NCBI GenBank assembly: GCA_033032175.1
Contig: CM065322.1
Coordinates: forward strand, 14,074,001 to 14,138,000
Reading direction: 5' to 3'
Length of the DNA: 64,000 nucleotides
DNA from: Saturnia japonica
Taxonomy: Eukaryota > Arthropoda > Insecta > Lepidoptera > Saturniidae
Below, piece after piece: positions 22,643 through 34,346 of the stretch. Both the position numbers and the translations under genes were made by a program. Below the pieces are notes generated by a model. It was not told where the DNA came from. It did no database searches and saw nothing but the letters and a program-made list of their open reading frames with translations. Every line of letters starts with the position of its first letter. The first letter of the stretch is position 1.

Positions 22643-22748
22643 AGAAAAGGATTGAAAGCGAGAATAAAAGCTATTTATTAAAATTACAATGTAAAAACAA
22701 ATCAGTTTAACTTTTTACAATATAATTAATCAGTACAAACTGTTGCTG

Positions 22749-24717
22749 TTACTGTATAGAATTAATCCTATTTACAAGTAATCTTCTTAATGCACGGCCT
22801 CTTATTAAATCGCTATCATTGAATTCATTATCTACTAATGGAATAGGTCGATCTATATGATCTTCAATCATAAGATCACACTCTTCTGGGTCTTGTATAC
22901 CAAATTGAATAGCTATGTTATGTAATACACAACATGCTACAATTATTTTGGCGCATTTTTCGGGTATATAATGAAGAGTACGGTGCTTATTTAAGCACCT
23001 CCACCTGTTTTTTAATTTCCCAAAGGTATTTTCAATTACTACCCTGGCTCTTCCGTGAACTAAAGTATAGTTCGCCTCCGGGCTTCCTTCAACAGCATCG
23101 GGAATCGGTGTCATTAACCACGGCCTTTGCGGATATCCAGAATCACCTGCGATAATAAATAAATTTACAAAAATCACAAATTAGTCCAATAGTTTTACCA
23201 ACATAAGATTCTACAAGACAATTTTTAACATAAAATAAAACGAACTTTAATGATTTTGAAGAGTTCCCTGGTTTATCTACCAAGTCGAAGGTCCAATGCC
23301 AATTAAATTAAAATGGGGCCACCCTTGATGTATGTATCCCGTATATAAATTCAAATATTGAATTTATTGAATTGAATATATCATTCAAATCGGTACTTAA
23401 TCAAAGAAGTTATGTCTGAACATCCAAAAAATATACATCCGAATTGAGTAATTTCCGTATTTTATTCAAGTCGATTAAAAAGCATATTTTTGTAACTTAT
23501 TTACCTAATAACCAAACTTGTTCATAGTTACGATGTAATTCTTGGATATATTGGTTAACTTTGCTGTTTTCCCAGATGAAAGCATCATGGGTGGCTCCTC
23601 CATATTTAGTGTTCACATTTAAAATGCGACACTCGCTATCACAAACCTACAATAAATAAAAAAAATAATTATTCCAAATTCAACACTAATAACATTAAAT
23701 ATCAAAATAACTAGATAATTTGTGTAAAACTTACCATTTGTACATTAAGGGAATGGAAATTTTTTCTACAATAAAATAAATGTTCAATTTCGCGGTTCGG
23801 AGTAAGTATGTGGAAATGTGATGCATCTATACAACCGCAAACACCCGGTATACCGTATTTTCTAAAAAATCTGTAAAAATTTAAAAGTAATTACCATCGT
23901 GAAAATAACAGAAAAAACTTCCTAAATATTCAAAATGAATACAACGTTTAAGTACATACTTTTCTTTTATTTTGTCCCTTTCGTCTCTTGAAGTGGGGAA
24001 CTTTATAAAACTATTTGCCAAAATTGGGTCGTTAAGTGCCTGAGTAACTTGAGTCACATATCGACTCACACTTGTTTGCCCCAAGTGGATGCCCAAACCA
24101 ACTAAACGTTGATAAGAATCTGTGGCAAAAAATGATAAAGCACAAAGAACCTGAAACACAAGTTTTATTAATATTTGAGTATACACAATGTGATACGTCA
24201 TATCTATATCGCTTATAATTATTTGAAGCAATTCATTGTATACCTTATGCTCTAAACTTATTCTTTTAGTTGCTCTCAAGTTTGTTCTGGTGCGAAGTTC
24301 ATGACATAGGTATTCAAATGCTCTTTTGCTTAATCTGTAGCGGTGTTTAAATTCGGCCTCGGATATATCCATAGGATCTTCAGTTTTCCTAAGAAAAACC
24401 CGTTGAGTAATGCCACTGTAAGCAGATACAATATACAATAGTAAGCAGTACAATTCAGCGCTTTTAACAGTAAAATACCAATAATAATCACACAATTAAT
24501 AATATAATCAAATAATAGCTTTCAATTTTGTTTTAAGATGAACACTAGTTGTAAATAAATAATAGTATTTTAACAGAATGAAACTTTATTCCATAAAAAA
24601 AAAAAGTATATTTACGAACCTTGATTCTCGTCTTCTTCTTCTTTCCTCTTCAGCCAAACACCTCACAAAATAATTAAAAGCCATAGATCTTGCTCTATAT
24701 GGTCTTAATAAAAACAT
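22749..24717 (-). CDS. PIF/Harbinger transposase 3 (HARBI1-like, 6 exons)
   Basis: Minus-strand exons: 24717-24620, 24415-24244, 24150-23960, 23870-23735, 23646-23505 and 23146-22749. The phases join without a shift. Landmarks are RYRLSKRAFEYLCHEL (helical N-terminus), a helix-turn-helix stretch around VGLGIHLGQTSVSRYVTQV, first Asp in GVCGCIDASHFHI, second region GGATHDAFIWENS, Asp in GDSGYPQRPW, and Glu in VVIENTFGKLKNRWRC. This is the full HARBI1 plan. It converges on the Myb/SANT gene. No stop or frameshift was seen, so the protein may be functional. Confidence 0.88.
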
Positions 24718-24898
24718 TTTAGATTTAATTTAATGATATAATTCACAAAAACCTCTCTCGATACCTTTCTCACTGTCAAAATATTCGTGACAACACTCAA
24801 GTGTTTCTCGATGGCTAGCTATCGTAAACTGAGGATACGATACGTCAAAAAATTATTCAGGCTGCCGATTCCCATACATTTGTCGTGTTTACTTATAC

Positions 24899-26618
24899 TT
24901 TTTTTTTTTTTTTTTTTTTTAGAACTGACTACACTGTTAGCCTTAGGGGCCCTAAAGCCGCTGCGGCTTTTACAGCTTCACCGGACTTGGGGGCGAACGC
25001 GGAGAGCACTCAGCCACGAAAGTTATAAGGACGACTCGCACGAGGGCGCCAGAGTGGCCGGACCTCGGCTCGGGCGGTCGTCGCGTACGCAAATAAGTCG
25101 CGAACTAACTGAATCCCTACACCTACGATTCGAGCTAACTCAATTATACACATAGGCACGTTCCCTTCCTCCTGGGAGGAAGGAAGGAACCATGCGTATG
25201 TGTATTCAGTGATCAGAAATGTTTCCTACACTAACTAGCGCTAACTAACTAGCGTAAAAAAAGAAAAAAAGAAAAAAAAAAGGTCCCTCACAGAACCTAT
25301 GTACCTGTGTGGTGTGCACGTGTGTTTGTTCATACGTGTGTCATGTTGTATGTGGGTAACTAAGTGCTGCACGTATAGTGTCACTTGTATCGCGCGGGCG
25401 GATGCCTGACCCAAGGGTTTCATACCGAGGAACGGACCTAGGCTTGGGTCACCCGCTAAAGAGGGTGAACGTATGGAGTGTGTGCGGGAGCGAATTTGAC
25501 CGCCCGTCCTCTGCGGAGAGAACGGTGGTTACGCGGGCGTGGGCGCTGTCACGCTCTATTTGGAGAGACGAATCGGTATATTTTACTGTACATACGAGAA
25601 TAAAATTTTGCGCGGCCGGTGTTTATGCCGGGTGGTCGCGTGTTTCAGAGTCGAGACGGTGTAACGTCTCGACGAGGCGGGGGAAGGCGCATATGGTCTT
25701 GACGAGACCGTAATGCTCTAGGTGGTCATTGTAGTCCATGACCTCCTGAATGCCGTGTTCAAGAAGGAGCAAGATCATGATGTCGTTGCTCGCAACGTTG
25801 GAGGGAGCGCGGGGCGCGGAATTATTCATCGCCATACGAGGCTGTGGATTAGGGCGACGGGGCCCCCATGCGTTCGGAGCCGAACGCACGGGTTGTGATT
25901 GACCGCGAGGCGCGGGAGGGCCGGCGGCGGCCGGGATCTGGCGAGGCACTGGAAGCGCAGGAAATTCCCCTGGCGCCAGCAGGGGTTGCGCTCGGAGGGC
26001 TGAGGCGGGAGGCGCCGCCCGGGGGGCCGTCTGCCTCTGGTACCGAGGCCGCGTAGTGCGCGGAGCTTTGGGGCAACCGCGATAATTCGTAGGGTGCCCC
26101 TCCCCTTCGCACAGTACGCAGCTCGGGGGGGTGGTGGAGTCACGCTCGCGCGTGCACTCCCTAGTCGGGTGGTCCTCTCGGCACTTGACGCACCGCGGAC
26201 GAAGATGGCAGTTACGGGCGGCGTGCCCGTAGAGCTGGCAGTTGTGACACTGCGAAGGCATGTGGGTTTTGTATGGGGGCTCGACGGTGACGCCGGAGAG
26301 CCCGCATACATTTTCCAATTGAAAGATTGCCTTTCCCTCGGGGGAAAGGTCTAGGATGGCCACTACCATTTGTAGAGGCCGCTTCTCCTTGTTGTACATT
26401 CTATGTACCTCTCGGATAGGATAATCTTGCTCCGCGAGCGAGGAGCACACCTCCGCAGGGCTGACTTCCACCGGAATACGGCGGATCACCACGCGGAGGA
26501 CGCGCTCCTCCGCAAGGGAGTAAGTGAAAAATTGAAGCCCTCTCTCCCGGAGGAGGGCAGTGAATTTACGGTGAGTATCCGACGAACTCACCGTAACGGA
26601 AATACCATTAAGGGTATT
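24899..26618 (-). mobile_element. Jockey-like LINE copy A: 5'-truncated, ORF1 plus 3' tail, no ORF2
   Basis: On the minus strand the element runs from about 26618 to a tail seen as T residues at 24899-24920. The 11-mer TTTACTTATAC flanks it at 24888-24898 and 26619-26629, a typical target-primed duplication. It contains most of ORF1 (26591-25623) and about 700 bp of 3' sequence, but no endonuclease or RT. The last several hundred bases match copy B at 61010-61480. It is inserted in Harbinger 3. Confidence 0.9.
25623..26591 (-). CDS. Jockey-type ORF1 protein (zinc-knuckle), 5'-truncated
   Basis: This 322-residue open frame begins within the homologous ORF1 of copy B: SSSDTHRKFT matches SSPDSHRKLT there, and homology reaches about 26607, so the N-terminal third is missing and the ATG used is not original. 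It has the domain found before the knuckles in jockey/X-element ORF1 proteins (RVVIRRIPVEVSPAEVCSS), three Cys/His knuckles (CHNCQLYGHAARNC, CVKCREDHPTREC, CVLCEGEGHPTNYRGC), a Pro/Arg-rich region and a short C-terminal domain ending SETRDHPA. It is an RNA-binding chaperone in known families. No internal stops. Confidence 0.8.
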   Translation of the reverse strand: MSSSDTHRKFTALLRERGLQFFTYSLAEERVLRVVIRRIPVEVSPAEVCSSLAEQDYPIREVHRMYNKEKRPLQMVVAILDLSPEGKAIFQLENVCGLSGVTVEPPYKTHMPSQCHNCQLYGHAARNCHLRPRCVKCREDHPTRECTRERDSTTPPSCVLCEGEGHPTNYRGCPKAPRTTRPRYQRQTAPRAAPPASALRAQPLLAPGEFPALPVPRQIPAAAGPPAPRGQSQPVRSAPNAWGPRRPNPQPRMAMNNSAPRAPSNVASNDIMILLLLEHGIQEVMDYNDHLEHYGLVKTICAFPRLVETLHRLDSETRDHPA

Positions 26619-26797
26619 TTTACTTATACACTAACTACACGCTAACTATACGAAAGGCGACGCAAGATATTGCGGCTGCTGAATTTTAGTTCATAATACG
26701 CCCACGTGGCGCTGTTCCAGTTTGTATACAAAATTTAACTGTTACTATTCTATCACGTTAACTATACGATAGTGCAAAAATGTTCCGGCTAGGGGTA

Positions 26798-26979
26798 CAG
26801 TAAAAGTATACGGATACGTAGAATTTTAACGGATAGAAACTGTGTGCGTGGCGGGCGGTGTGTGCGGGGTGTAGGAGGGGGAGTGATGCGACAGGTTTTG
26901 ACTCGCATTTTCTATTGTACATTCATAGAGAACGCGCGCGTGCATTGTGTATAATAATTATTATAATCACTGATTAACC
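26798..26979 (+). other. Harbinger 2 leader between Harbinger 3 and the MADF start
   Basis: The duplicated CAG at 26798-26800 marks the return to Harbinger 2 sequence. The stretch is GT-rich (GTGTGCGGGGTGTAGG) and ends at the MADF ATG (26980). No ORF. Confidence 0.6.
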
Positions 26980-27044
26980 ATGTCAACCAAGCAGTGGGAA
27001 AAGTTAATAGACAAGGAAATGTTAATTAGTTTGGTGGAAGATAG
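26980..27044 (+). pseudogene. MADF-domain gene of Harbinger 2, first piece of exon 1
   Basis: The ATG at 26980 opens KQWEKLIDKEMLISLVED, after which the copia LTR starts at 27045. The exon resumes at 43668-43803 with KPVLWDKTLDKYKD and ends at a GTAAGT donor. The LxxLVexxPxLWD pattern identifies a MADF (Myb/SANT-related) DNA-binding domain, the partner protein class of this Harbinger subgroup. Confidence 0.8.
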
Positions 27045-27216
27045 TAATAAAACACACGGAATGTCTTGCAGTTAATAGACTAACTATATATTTTACGGAA
27101 CAATAGATATGTAGGTCACACATTTGGATAGAAATTACAATTAAACAAAGTGGACAATAGATGTCGCTAGTACAATATAAAATGCATTATTATAATATAT
27201 GATATTGATTCTAACA
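27045..27216 (-). repeat. Copia LTR, downstream copy
   Basis: 172 bp; pairs with 43503-43667. It differs by five substitutions and the extra ATAATAT near its right end. Confidence 0.9.
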
Positions 27217-27290
27217 CCTTCACTTATCAAAATAATCTGAACATTACTGTTATACATTAAATTAAAAAAAATAAACTAGTTAAACAACCA

Positions 27291-28066
27291 TTAAACAATG
27301 TTTTTAATACTTAGTCTTTTTACAAAATAGTTATGCTTTACACTACTTAACGCTTTAGTCAGTAGGTCTGCGGGCATTTCAGACGTTGGTAGATAAACTA
27401 TCTTTACAAGATTGTTGGCAACTGTTTCTCTAACAAAATGGTGACGCACATCTATGTGCTTAGTTCTTTTATGGAACAGAGGGTTCTCTGTCAACCTCGG
27501 AGCACCTTGATTATCATTATACAAAATGATTACATAGTCACAAAAATCTACAATTTCAGTCAATAGGTTTTTTAAATAAATAGCTTCTTTACAAGCCTCC
27601 CCTATCGCCATATACTCAGTTTCCGTGCTTGATAAAGCTACAGTTTGCTGCTTCTTACATTCATATGAGATAACGGTTTCTGAGAACTTAAAATAAAAAC
27701 CTGTGTATGATTTTCTATGTAAAGTATTAGAAGCCCAGTCTGCATCAACAAAACCTTCTAAATTACAGTTATCTTTAGTAAACATTAGCCCATAAGATTT
27801 AGTTTTACATAAACATCTTAGAATTCTTTTTGCATGTTTACAATGTGTTATAGAATAACTATTATTAAACTGGCTCAAATAACTTACACTATAGGAAATA
27901 TCTGGGCGAGTTAAAATGCTTCAATACATCAGGCTCCCTATCAATTATTGATATGGGTATGATTTATAAACATCTGTACTTTTCTCTAATTTTAAATTAC
28001 TTTCTATTGGTGTATCAACAACATTACAATTTGTCATATTAAACTTACTTAAAATGTGATCTACAT
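27291..28066 (-). pseudogene. Copia RNase H and RT C-terminal region
   Basis: The open minus-strand segment 27878-27291 carries the copia RNase H block: GFVDADWASN, YECKKQQTVALSSTETEY, NPLFHKRTKHIDVRHHF and EMPADLLTKAL. To its right (27880-28060) the frame continues in shifted form, with stops, through the LIGSLMY and LTRPDISYSVSYLSQFNN region. hAT begins at 28067 and the RT core resumes at 31050. Confidence 0.85.
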
Positions 28067-31049
28067 TAGGGGTTTCTAACCGGGTATTTGAATTTTTTAG
28101 TACCCGGGTACTATTTCATTGACAGAACCGGGTACGCGGGTACCCACTTTGATCAAAGAATTCAACAAAATTATCGGAAAATTATTACTAAGTAGCGCCT
28201 TAAAGTAATATTAGCAAATTTGCGCTACAAACGATTAAAATAAATCTAAAGGAGTTGAATTTTTACAAAAATGCAGTAAATTTGAGGTTAGGTTTGGTTA
28301 TGTCGCCATGTTTTGTTTTTATTTCGTTGAAGTTTGAATAAAAAGTTTTATTTCTATTATTTTCACAGGAGTGTAAAAATATTAGGTTGGCAATTCTAAT
28401 ATTGTTCGGTGAACGGTGAGTAATTGAATTATATATTATTAATACAAAAAAAATTGTATCTAGTGGATAACCTATAAAATTTTACTAAACGATGGTTTAC
28501 TTTTCGTAGGCAAAATGGATAGATCTGTTTCTGGAGTATGGAAATATTTAAAAAAAAATACAGAATAAGGAATCAGTACAATGTTCAATATGCCCAAAAA
28601 TATTATCCTATAAAGGCTCTTCAACAAGTGTTTTATTAAAACATTTAGATAAAGTGCATAAAATAAAGATAGAAAAACAGAACTTGACATGCAAAAAAGA
28701 AGTGCCATCGACATCGTCTTTTCAGTCTGAATTCGAACAAAGTCCAAGCCTAGTTCCAAAAAGACCGCGAATAATAAATTTTTTTCGACCTTGTACTAAA
28801 TTTTCCGAAATTGTTGCACGCTTGGTTGCACAAGACGGTATTTCTATTCGGGCCGTCACTCGTAGCAAATTCATACGAGAAGCTTTTCTTCATAAACAGT
28901 TAACTCTAACGAAAAGCGAAGGCAGGACAATGGAACTAGTTCTAGAGTATTATGAACAACAAGAATCAAGTATGGTTAACAAGTTGCAAACGATAATAAA
29001 CTCTGATCTTAGATTCAGTCTAACTCTAGATGAAAGGACAAGCTTAAAAAGCCGTCGTTACTTAAACATAAACTTGCATTCTGATGGCAGAACAGTATTC
29101 AACCTAGGGCTGGTTTTTATACCTGGAAAATGCGGCGCAGCTGAGGTGAGAGATATGGTTCTTAAACATCTCGACAAATTCGGTTTGAAACTTGAACGTC
29201 ACATTGTGGCTTGTACTACGGATGGCGCAACGGTTATGCAAAAGTTTGGCAGAAAAAGCCCAACAGAGATGATGCTCTGCATAAATCACGCTGTGCACTT
29301 AGCTGTGGTAGATGTCATATATAAAAGGAAAGCTGTTTCAGAAGATGAAGACAAAACTTACGAGGATGTAGAAGAACAGTGTGATGAGGATATTTTTTCT
29401 AGTGACAGCGATAGTGACGATAACTTAGTAAGAGTACCTGAAGCTGTGACTACCCGCCCTGATATATCTCAGACATTAGAAAATGTGCGCAAAATTATAA
29501 AATTGTTTAGAAAGAGTCCGATAAATAACGGTTTACTGCAAGCTTACGTAAAGAAAGAAAAAGGACATGAGTTGCAATTGTTGTTAGATACAAGAACTCG
29601 TTGGAATAGCTTGGTGATAATGGTAGAAAGATTTCTAAAATTAATAAACAACATCAAAAAAGCACTCGCTGATATAAACTATTGCTGGAATGAGGAAAAT
29701 GAACAAGTTTTAGAAAATTTAGTGCAAACATTGAACCCAATTAAATTAGCGGTCGAAGCACTGAGTCGGAAAGATGCTACCATTCTTACCTGCGATGCCA
29801 TTTTGTCAGTTCTTCTAGATACTATCATTACTATAAAAAAAATCGGTACTCCTTTATCTGACGAACTTTACGCAGCCCTCGATCAAAGAGTCAAAGAAAG
29901 AAGAGATGTGCGTTTATTTTCTCTTGTCAAATATTTACATAATCCGGAAAGTCTTTTTTCATGTATCTTAGAAACTGCTTCCAAAAATGCAATTATAAAA
30001 CATGCCGAGGGATTGTTTGACCGTCTTTTTGCTGGCACAAATACTGAAGGCGGTGAAAATTATGTTCAGCAAAACGACGACTTCAACGACGATTTTCCAC
30101 TCAGTGACGTGGTTTCCGACAAGGAATTGACTACATCATTTAAACAAAAGTTAAAGAAAGCTATCAATACAGCCACTGCTTCTATTTCAGCGCCCATGAT
30201 TGCAGGCACGAAGTTGAGGAGAGAATTTCAGGTACAAAAGTAGTCATTTTATGTCTTTTAATTTCCTGCTTTTATATTTGTAATTTATTATTTAAATTTT
30301 GTTTCAGTTATTTGAGGTTACAAAGAAAAGGACTCCAAATTTAGAGCTGCTTTATAAGGCTCTACTAACTGTCAAACCAACATCAACTTATAGTGAAAGA
30401 GCTTTTTCCACCGCCGGAAATTTTGTAACAAAAAGCAGAAACCGGCTTTCGGACCGCTCATTGCACACAATAGTGTTCTTGAAAGCCCTTTTCTGTCAAG
30501 AAGAAAAAGAGCCCCTTACCTCAAATCAATAATAAGTTTAATTTGATCTATTTGGTTTATGTTAAGTTGAAATATTTTAATTTTTTTTATTCTTGGAAGA
30601 AAGGTTATTAAGTTTTTTATATTTTATAACATAACAAAAAGATTTTGTAATAAAGTCATTTTAGTTCTTAATCAGTTTATGACAACAAGACTGTTTAACT
30701 GCGTGTGATTTTTAATTTTCACCTGTCAGAGTAGAAAGTTTATTTAGTTATGTTTTTGTTATTTTATTGCAGAATGTATTGTAGTAAAAAACCATTTTAG
30801 TTCCTAATAATTTTATGAGAACAATACTGTTTAACTATGTGACTGATTGTACTTTAGTTAGAGTTATGAAGAAGTTAAGAAGACTTATTGACATATATAC
30901 TTCACTCTTTCATAATAATATAAAACATGATTATAAGAAAATTGTCTCTTTTTTCTGCAAAAACTGCAATTACCCGGGTTACCCGGGTATATGGAAAAAT
31001 AATATCCGATACCCGGGTATTAAAAAAAGCCAAGTACGCGAAAACCCTA
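28067..31049 (+). mobile_element. hAT transposon with 8-bp target duplication, inside copia pol
   Basis: The ends are TAGGGGTTTC at the left and the complement of TAGGGTTTTC at the right. ATCTACAT is duplicated at 28059-28066 and 31050-31057. Near both ends the motif ACCCGGGTA and its variants recur (about 28080, 28101, 28127, 28136; 30970, 30980, 31010). The 2983-bp body holds one two-exon transposase gene on the plus strand. Removing the element restores the copia RT sequence. Confidence 0.94.
28515..30532 (+). pseudogene. hAT transposase (BED finger, RNase H-like, dimerisation domain); one frame break
   Basis: The ATG at 28515 opens RSVSGVWKYLKK, but the reading shifts at the A run 28549-28557 before the BED zinc finger (CSICPKILSYKG ... 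HLDKVH). From 28600 to 30231 the frame is open: a catalytic Asp in SLTLDERTS, DGATVMQKFG, ..CINHAVHLAV, an acidic insert, and TRWNSLV. A donor at 30231 (CAG before GTACAA) and an acceptor at 30307 join in phase to exon 2 (30308-30532), which has the C-terminal hAT dimerisation segment (STYSERAFSTAGNFV ... RNRLSDRSLHTIVFL). The length is near full for the family. If the A-run shift is an assembly or slippage error, the gene is intact. Confidence 0.85.
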
Positions 31050-32061
31050 ATCTACATACTTCTCTTGATCTAAGGAAATACAGCCATTTTCATACATTTT
31101 TACTCTCATGCCTAAACATTGCTTTATTTGTCCCAAATCCTTTATTTTAAATTTTGACATTAACAATGTTTTAAGCTTATTTAACATATTATTACTGTTG
31201 GAGAAAATGAAAAAATCATCAACAAAAATTGCTATAAGAATCTGCTCATTTTTGAATTTTTGAACAAACAGGCATGGCTCTATTTTTGACTTAACAAAGT
31301 TGGCTTCTATTAAACAATCATTCATTCTTATATTCCAGGCCCTAGCTGATTGTTTCAAGCCATAGATTGCACGTTTTAATTTAAGTACATAATTATTATT
31401 ACACTCTAAATTAGGTGGTACTTGCATGTATACATTTTCATTTAAATAGCCATTTAGGAATTCTGTAGTAACATCTAAGTGGGTAATTTGAAAGTTAAGT
31501 TTAACACTTAAAGCAAATAAAAGTCTTAAAGTCGAATATTTAAGCACTGGTGAGTATGTTTCATTATAATCCTGTCCATATTTTTGAGTATACCCTTTCG
31601 CTACCAGTCTTGCCCTATATCTTGCACTGCACTACCCTATCAGCTTCTCTTCTATCTACGAATTCCCATGCTTGGTTGTCATCAAAAGCCTTAAGTTCAT
31701 CCATCATCGCCTATCTCCACTGCTCCTTCTCTGGTACATTTATTCCTGCTTCATAGCTAAGTTCCCCACCACCGGATTCTAGCTCATCCAAAACACATAG
31801 GTTGGTTACGCCATATCTTTCGACGGGCTTTCTCTGACGCTTACTAACCACCTCCACTGGAACTTCTTTCTCTATGATAGACTCATTTTCTGTTTCAGAC
31901 ATATATTGATACGAATCATCTAGGTTGCTTGATGAGTCACAGACATAAGAAGAATCGTCTGTATCTACAACTGTTTTTTCTGATGAATCATCTTCTTCAT
32001 ATGAGTTATCTTCTTTTTCATTTACTACCCCCTGAGCTGTGTCCGAGTCTTGCTTCTCCAT
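31047..32061 (-). pseudogene. Copia RT and the linker upstream of it
   Basis: The minus-strand segment 31547-31047 has the copia RT core: THLDVTTEFLNGYL, LKRAIYGLKQSARAW, and IAIFVDDFFIFSN with the catalytic Asp pair. Just right of it, 31550-31710 continues in broken frames (DELKAFDDNQAWEFV). 32061-31711 is the acidic linker (DDSSEKTVVDTDDS ... KRQRKPVERYG) normally found between integrase and RT. Confidence 0.85.
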
Positions 32062-32698
32062 AATTATGACATCTCTGCTCGTAGTAATTTTCTTTGTTTT
32101 TGGGGTTGTACAGTCTGTATCCTTTCACATCAACTGGATAACCAACTAAAATCAATTTGTCAGCCTTCTTATCCCATTTCTGTCTCTGTACCTTCGGAAC
32201 ATGCACCATTGCCTTACTGCCAAATATTCTAAGATGGCTTAAATCTGGTTTCTTACCTGTCCATTTTTCGAATGGTGTCATCATGCCTAAACTGGCAGCT
32301 GGCGTTCTGTTTTTTAAATAGACTGCAGTATGTACTGCTTCAGCCCAAAAACGTTTGTCGAGATCTGCTTCAAACAGTAAACATCTAGACCTTTCAACTA
32401 TGGTTCTGTTGAAACGTTCTGAGAGTCCATTCTGCTCCGGAGTGTGTGGATTGGTCTTCTGATGGACAATACCCGCTTGTCTCATAAAGTTCTCCATCTC
32501 TCTTGAACAATATTCCCGTCCGTTGTCGGTTCTCAATATTTTTATTTTGTTCCCTGTTTGATTTTCGACTATACCTCGAAATTCTCTGAAGTGCTAAAAT
32601 ACCTGGTTCTTTTCTTTCAAGAAGTAGACAAAAGTCATTCTGCTGGCATCATCTATGAATAGTAGAAAGTATTTCGATTGATCAAGCGACTTGGTCTC
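32018..32698 (-). pseudogene. Copia integrase, core and C-terminal part
   Basis: Reading leftward from the gypsy border at 32698: FLLFIDDASRMTFVYF (first Asp region), an in-frame stop near 32597, then the open part 32536-32018 with RTDNGREYCS (second Asp) and TPEQNGLSERFNRTI (catalytic Glu). The N-terminal zinc-binding part is right of gypsy 2, at 42203-42019. The break site matches the GTCTC target duplication. Confidence 0.85.
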
Positions 32699-32876
32699 TG
32701 TATTGTTCGTATTTATATTGGGTTAAACACTTAAGTACTCCGATATAAATGATAAGCCACGCACAAACTTTTAACATGTTTTATTCCCTTGTCTCATAGA
32801 CAATAATACAACCATATAGTACAGATTACTTAACACAGACTAATCATAGATTATATTTACTTTATATATTATTACA
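32699..32876 (-). repeat. Gypsy 2 LTR, downstream copy, with polypurine tract beside it
   Basis: 178 bp, two differences from 41841-42018. On the coding strand the bases just before it (32877-32888) read AAGAAGAGGGA, a suitable polypurine tract for plus-strand priming. Confidence 0.9.
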
Positions 32877-33158
32877 TCCCTCTTCTTAAGTACAAATTTT
32901 CACTATCATTTAATATAGTTAAGTTTCAAATCCATATCTACATGGAGGTTTTATTATTCTGCCAAATCTACTTTTATTTATATTATCATTAATTTGTTGG
33001 GATTGAATTACTGGTTGACATTTATTATTACATTCATCTTCATCAAAGTTGTAGTTACTTGTAGGCAAAGAGTTATACTGTGTATTATGTTTTTTTATAT
33101 GTATTATATTTCTTATATAATATTTATTATTTATGCTTTTTATCTTATATTTTCTAAA

Positions 33159-33835
33159 TCATAAATATTCTATTATTTCCCCCTTTTTCCAAAACTGTCC
33201 TAATTTAAATAATATCTTATACTTTATATATATTTTAGGCAAATTTCTCTTATTTTTATTGTAATACAAAGCTTGTTTTTCTTGTCTTAGTAATAAGTGT
33301 TTTCTTATATTAGAGTTACATGTTTTCTTAATACTAGTTGGTAAAAGTCCTCTGATTTTCCTGTTAAAGAGTATCTGTGCTGGTGATGGAATACTATCTG
33401 ATATTGGAGTTGTACGGTATTCCAACATAGCAAGGTGAGGATCATTTCTTTCATGAATACATTTTATTAACATATTTTTCATGGTCTGCACTGTACGCTC
33501 AACCATTCCATTGGATTGTGGATAGTGTGGACTTGACATAACATGTGAAAAATTCCAAAGTTTAGAAAATTCTTTGAACATTGCAGATGTGAACTGAGGA
33601 CCTCCATCACTAAATACAATTTGAGGTACCCCATATCTACTAAATATCTTTATTAAATTATTAATCACACAATCACTACTTAAATTATTTAGTAAGGCAA
33701 TATCAGGAAATTTTGAAAAATAATCAATACATAAAATATAATGTTTTCTTTTGATTTCAAATAAATCTACTGCTACTTTTTCCCAAGGTAAGTATGGTAC
33801 ATTATGTTGAATTAATGTTTCTTTTTGAAGTTATA
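33159..33835 (-). pseudogene. Gypsy 2 integrase core
   Basis: On the minus strand: PWEKVAVDLFEI (first Asp, near 33775), IVFSDGGPQFTSAMF (second Asp, near 33605) and YPQSNGMVERTVQTMKN (Glu, near 33510). The C-terminus follows to 33159. The upstream zinc-binding half is at 35152-35250, separated by an insertion. Confidence 0.85.
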
Positions 33836-34346
33836 CTTCTTTAGGCGCGTTATGAAAAAATGATGAGAGTGAAATTTTAAGATGCGCGCGCATCTGTGAC
33901 ACAAAATTAACAGTATGAAGTTGTCTGCTTAACCGCTCATTAAGTCTCGAAAAAAAAGCTACCAATAAAATAGAAATTGAACCTCGATATTAGTCGCGCA
34001 TGTTGGTACGCTCGTCACCTCTGATCACTGTTTTCATATTTATAATATTTATCAACATGTTTATAGTTTATACATTCCCAACACGTGTTTTAGTTTCATA
34101 CAAGTGCGAATTATATATGTGCTAATATATTATATTCAGTAGTGATTTAAATTGAATATTTTGATTGATATTACTTACTATTTGTGAATATTAGTGAAAA
34201 AAATTGTGCTTATATACTTTTTCAAGTGCTCCAATATAATTGAGGTTAACTATCCGTATGTATTATTTATTGATATAAATTAAAATACTTTTATTTAATA
34301 TAATTAATACTAAATATTATTAAATTATTAATGTTAAATACTTATT

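Larger units (their letters stand above)
20537..26797. mobile_element. PIF/Harbinger transposon 3 (complete, with a LINE inside), nested in Harbinger 2
   Basis: An 18-bp perfect inverted repeat, TACCCCTAGCCGGAACAT, marks both ends. CAG stands at 20534-20536 and at 26798-26800, a three-base duplication that differs from the common TTA/TAA. Inside are a plus-strand five-exon Myb/SANT gene and a minus-strand six-exon transposase, both apparently intact, and a 1.7-kb LINE (24899-26618) between the transposase start and the right end. Without the LINE the element is about 4.5 kb. It lies in the 5' leader of Harbinger 2. Confidence 0.9.

Noticed and set aside
24901..24920. T run as a possible terminator or microsatellite
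   Set aside because: It is the reversed poly(A) tail of LINE copy A, with a matching target duplication on both sides.
25849..26354. Open frames on both strands within LINE copy A ORF1
   Set aside because: GC-rich shadows of ORF1; only the 26591-25623 frame shows Cys/His knuckles.
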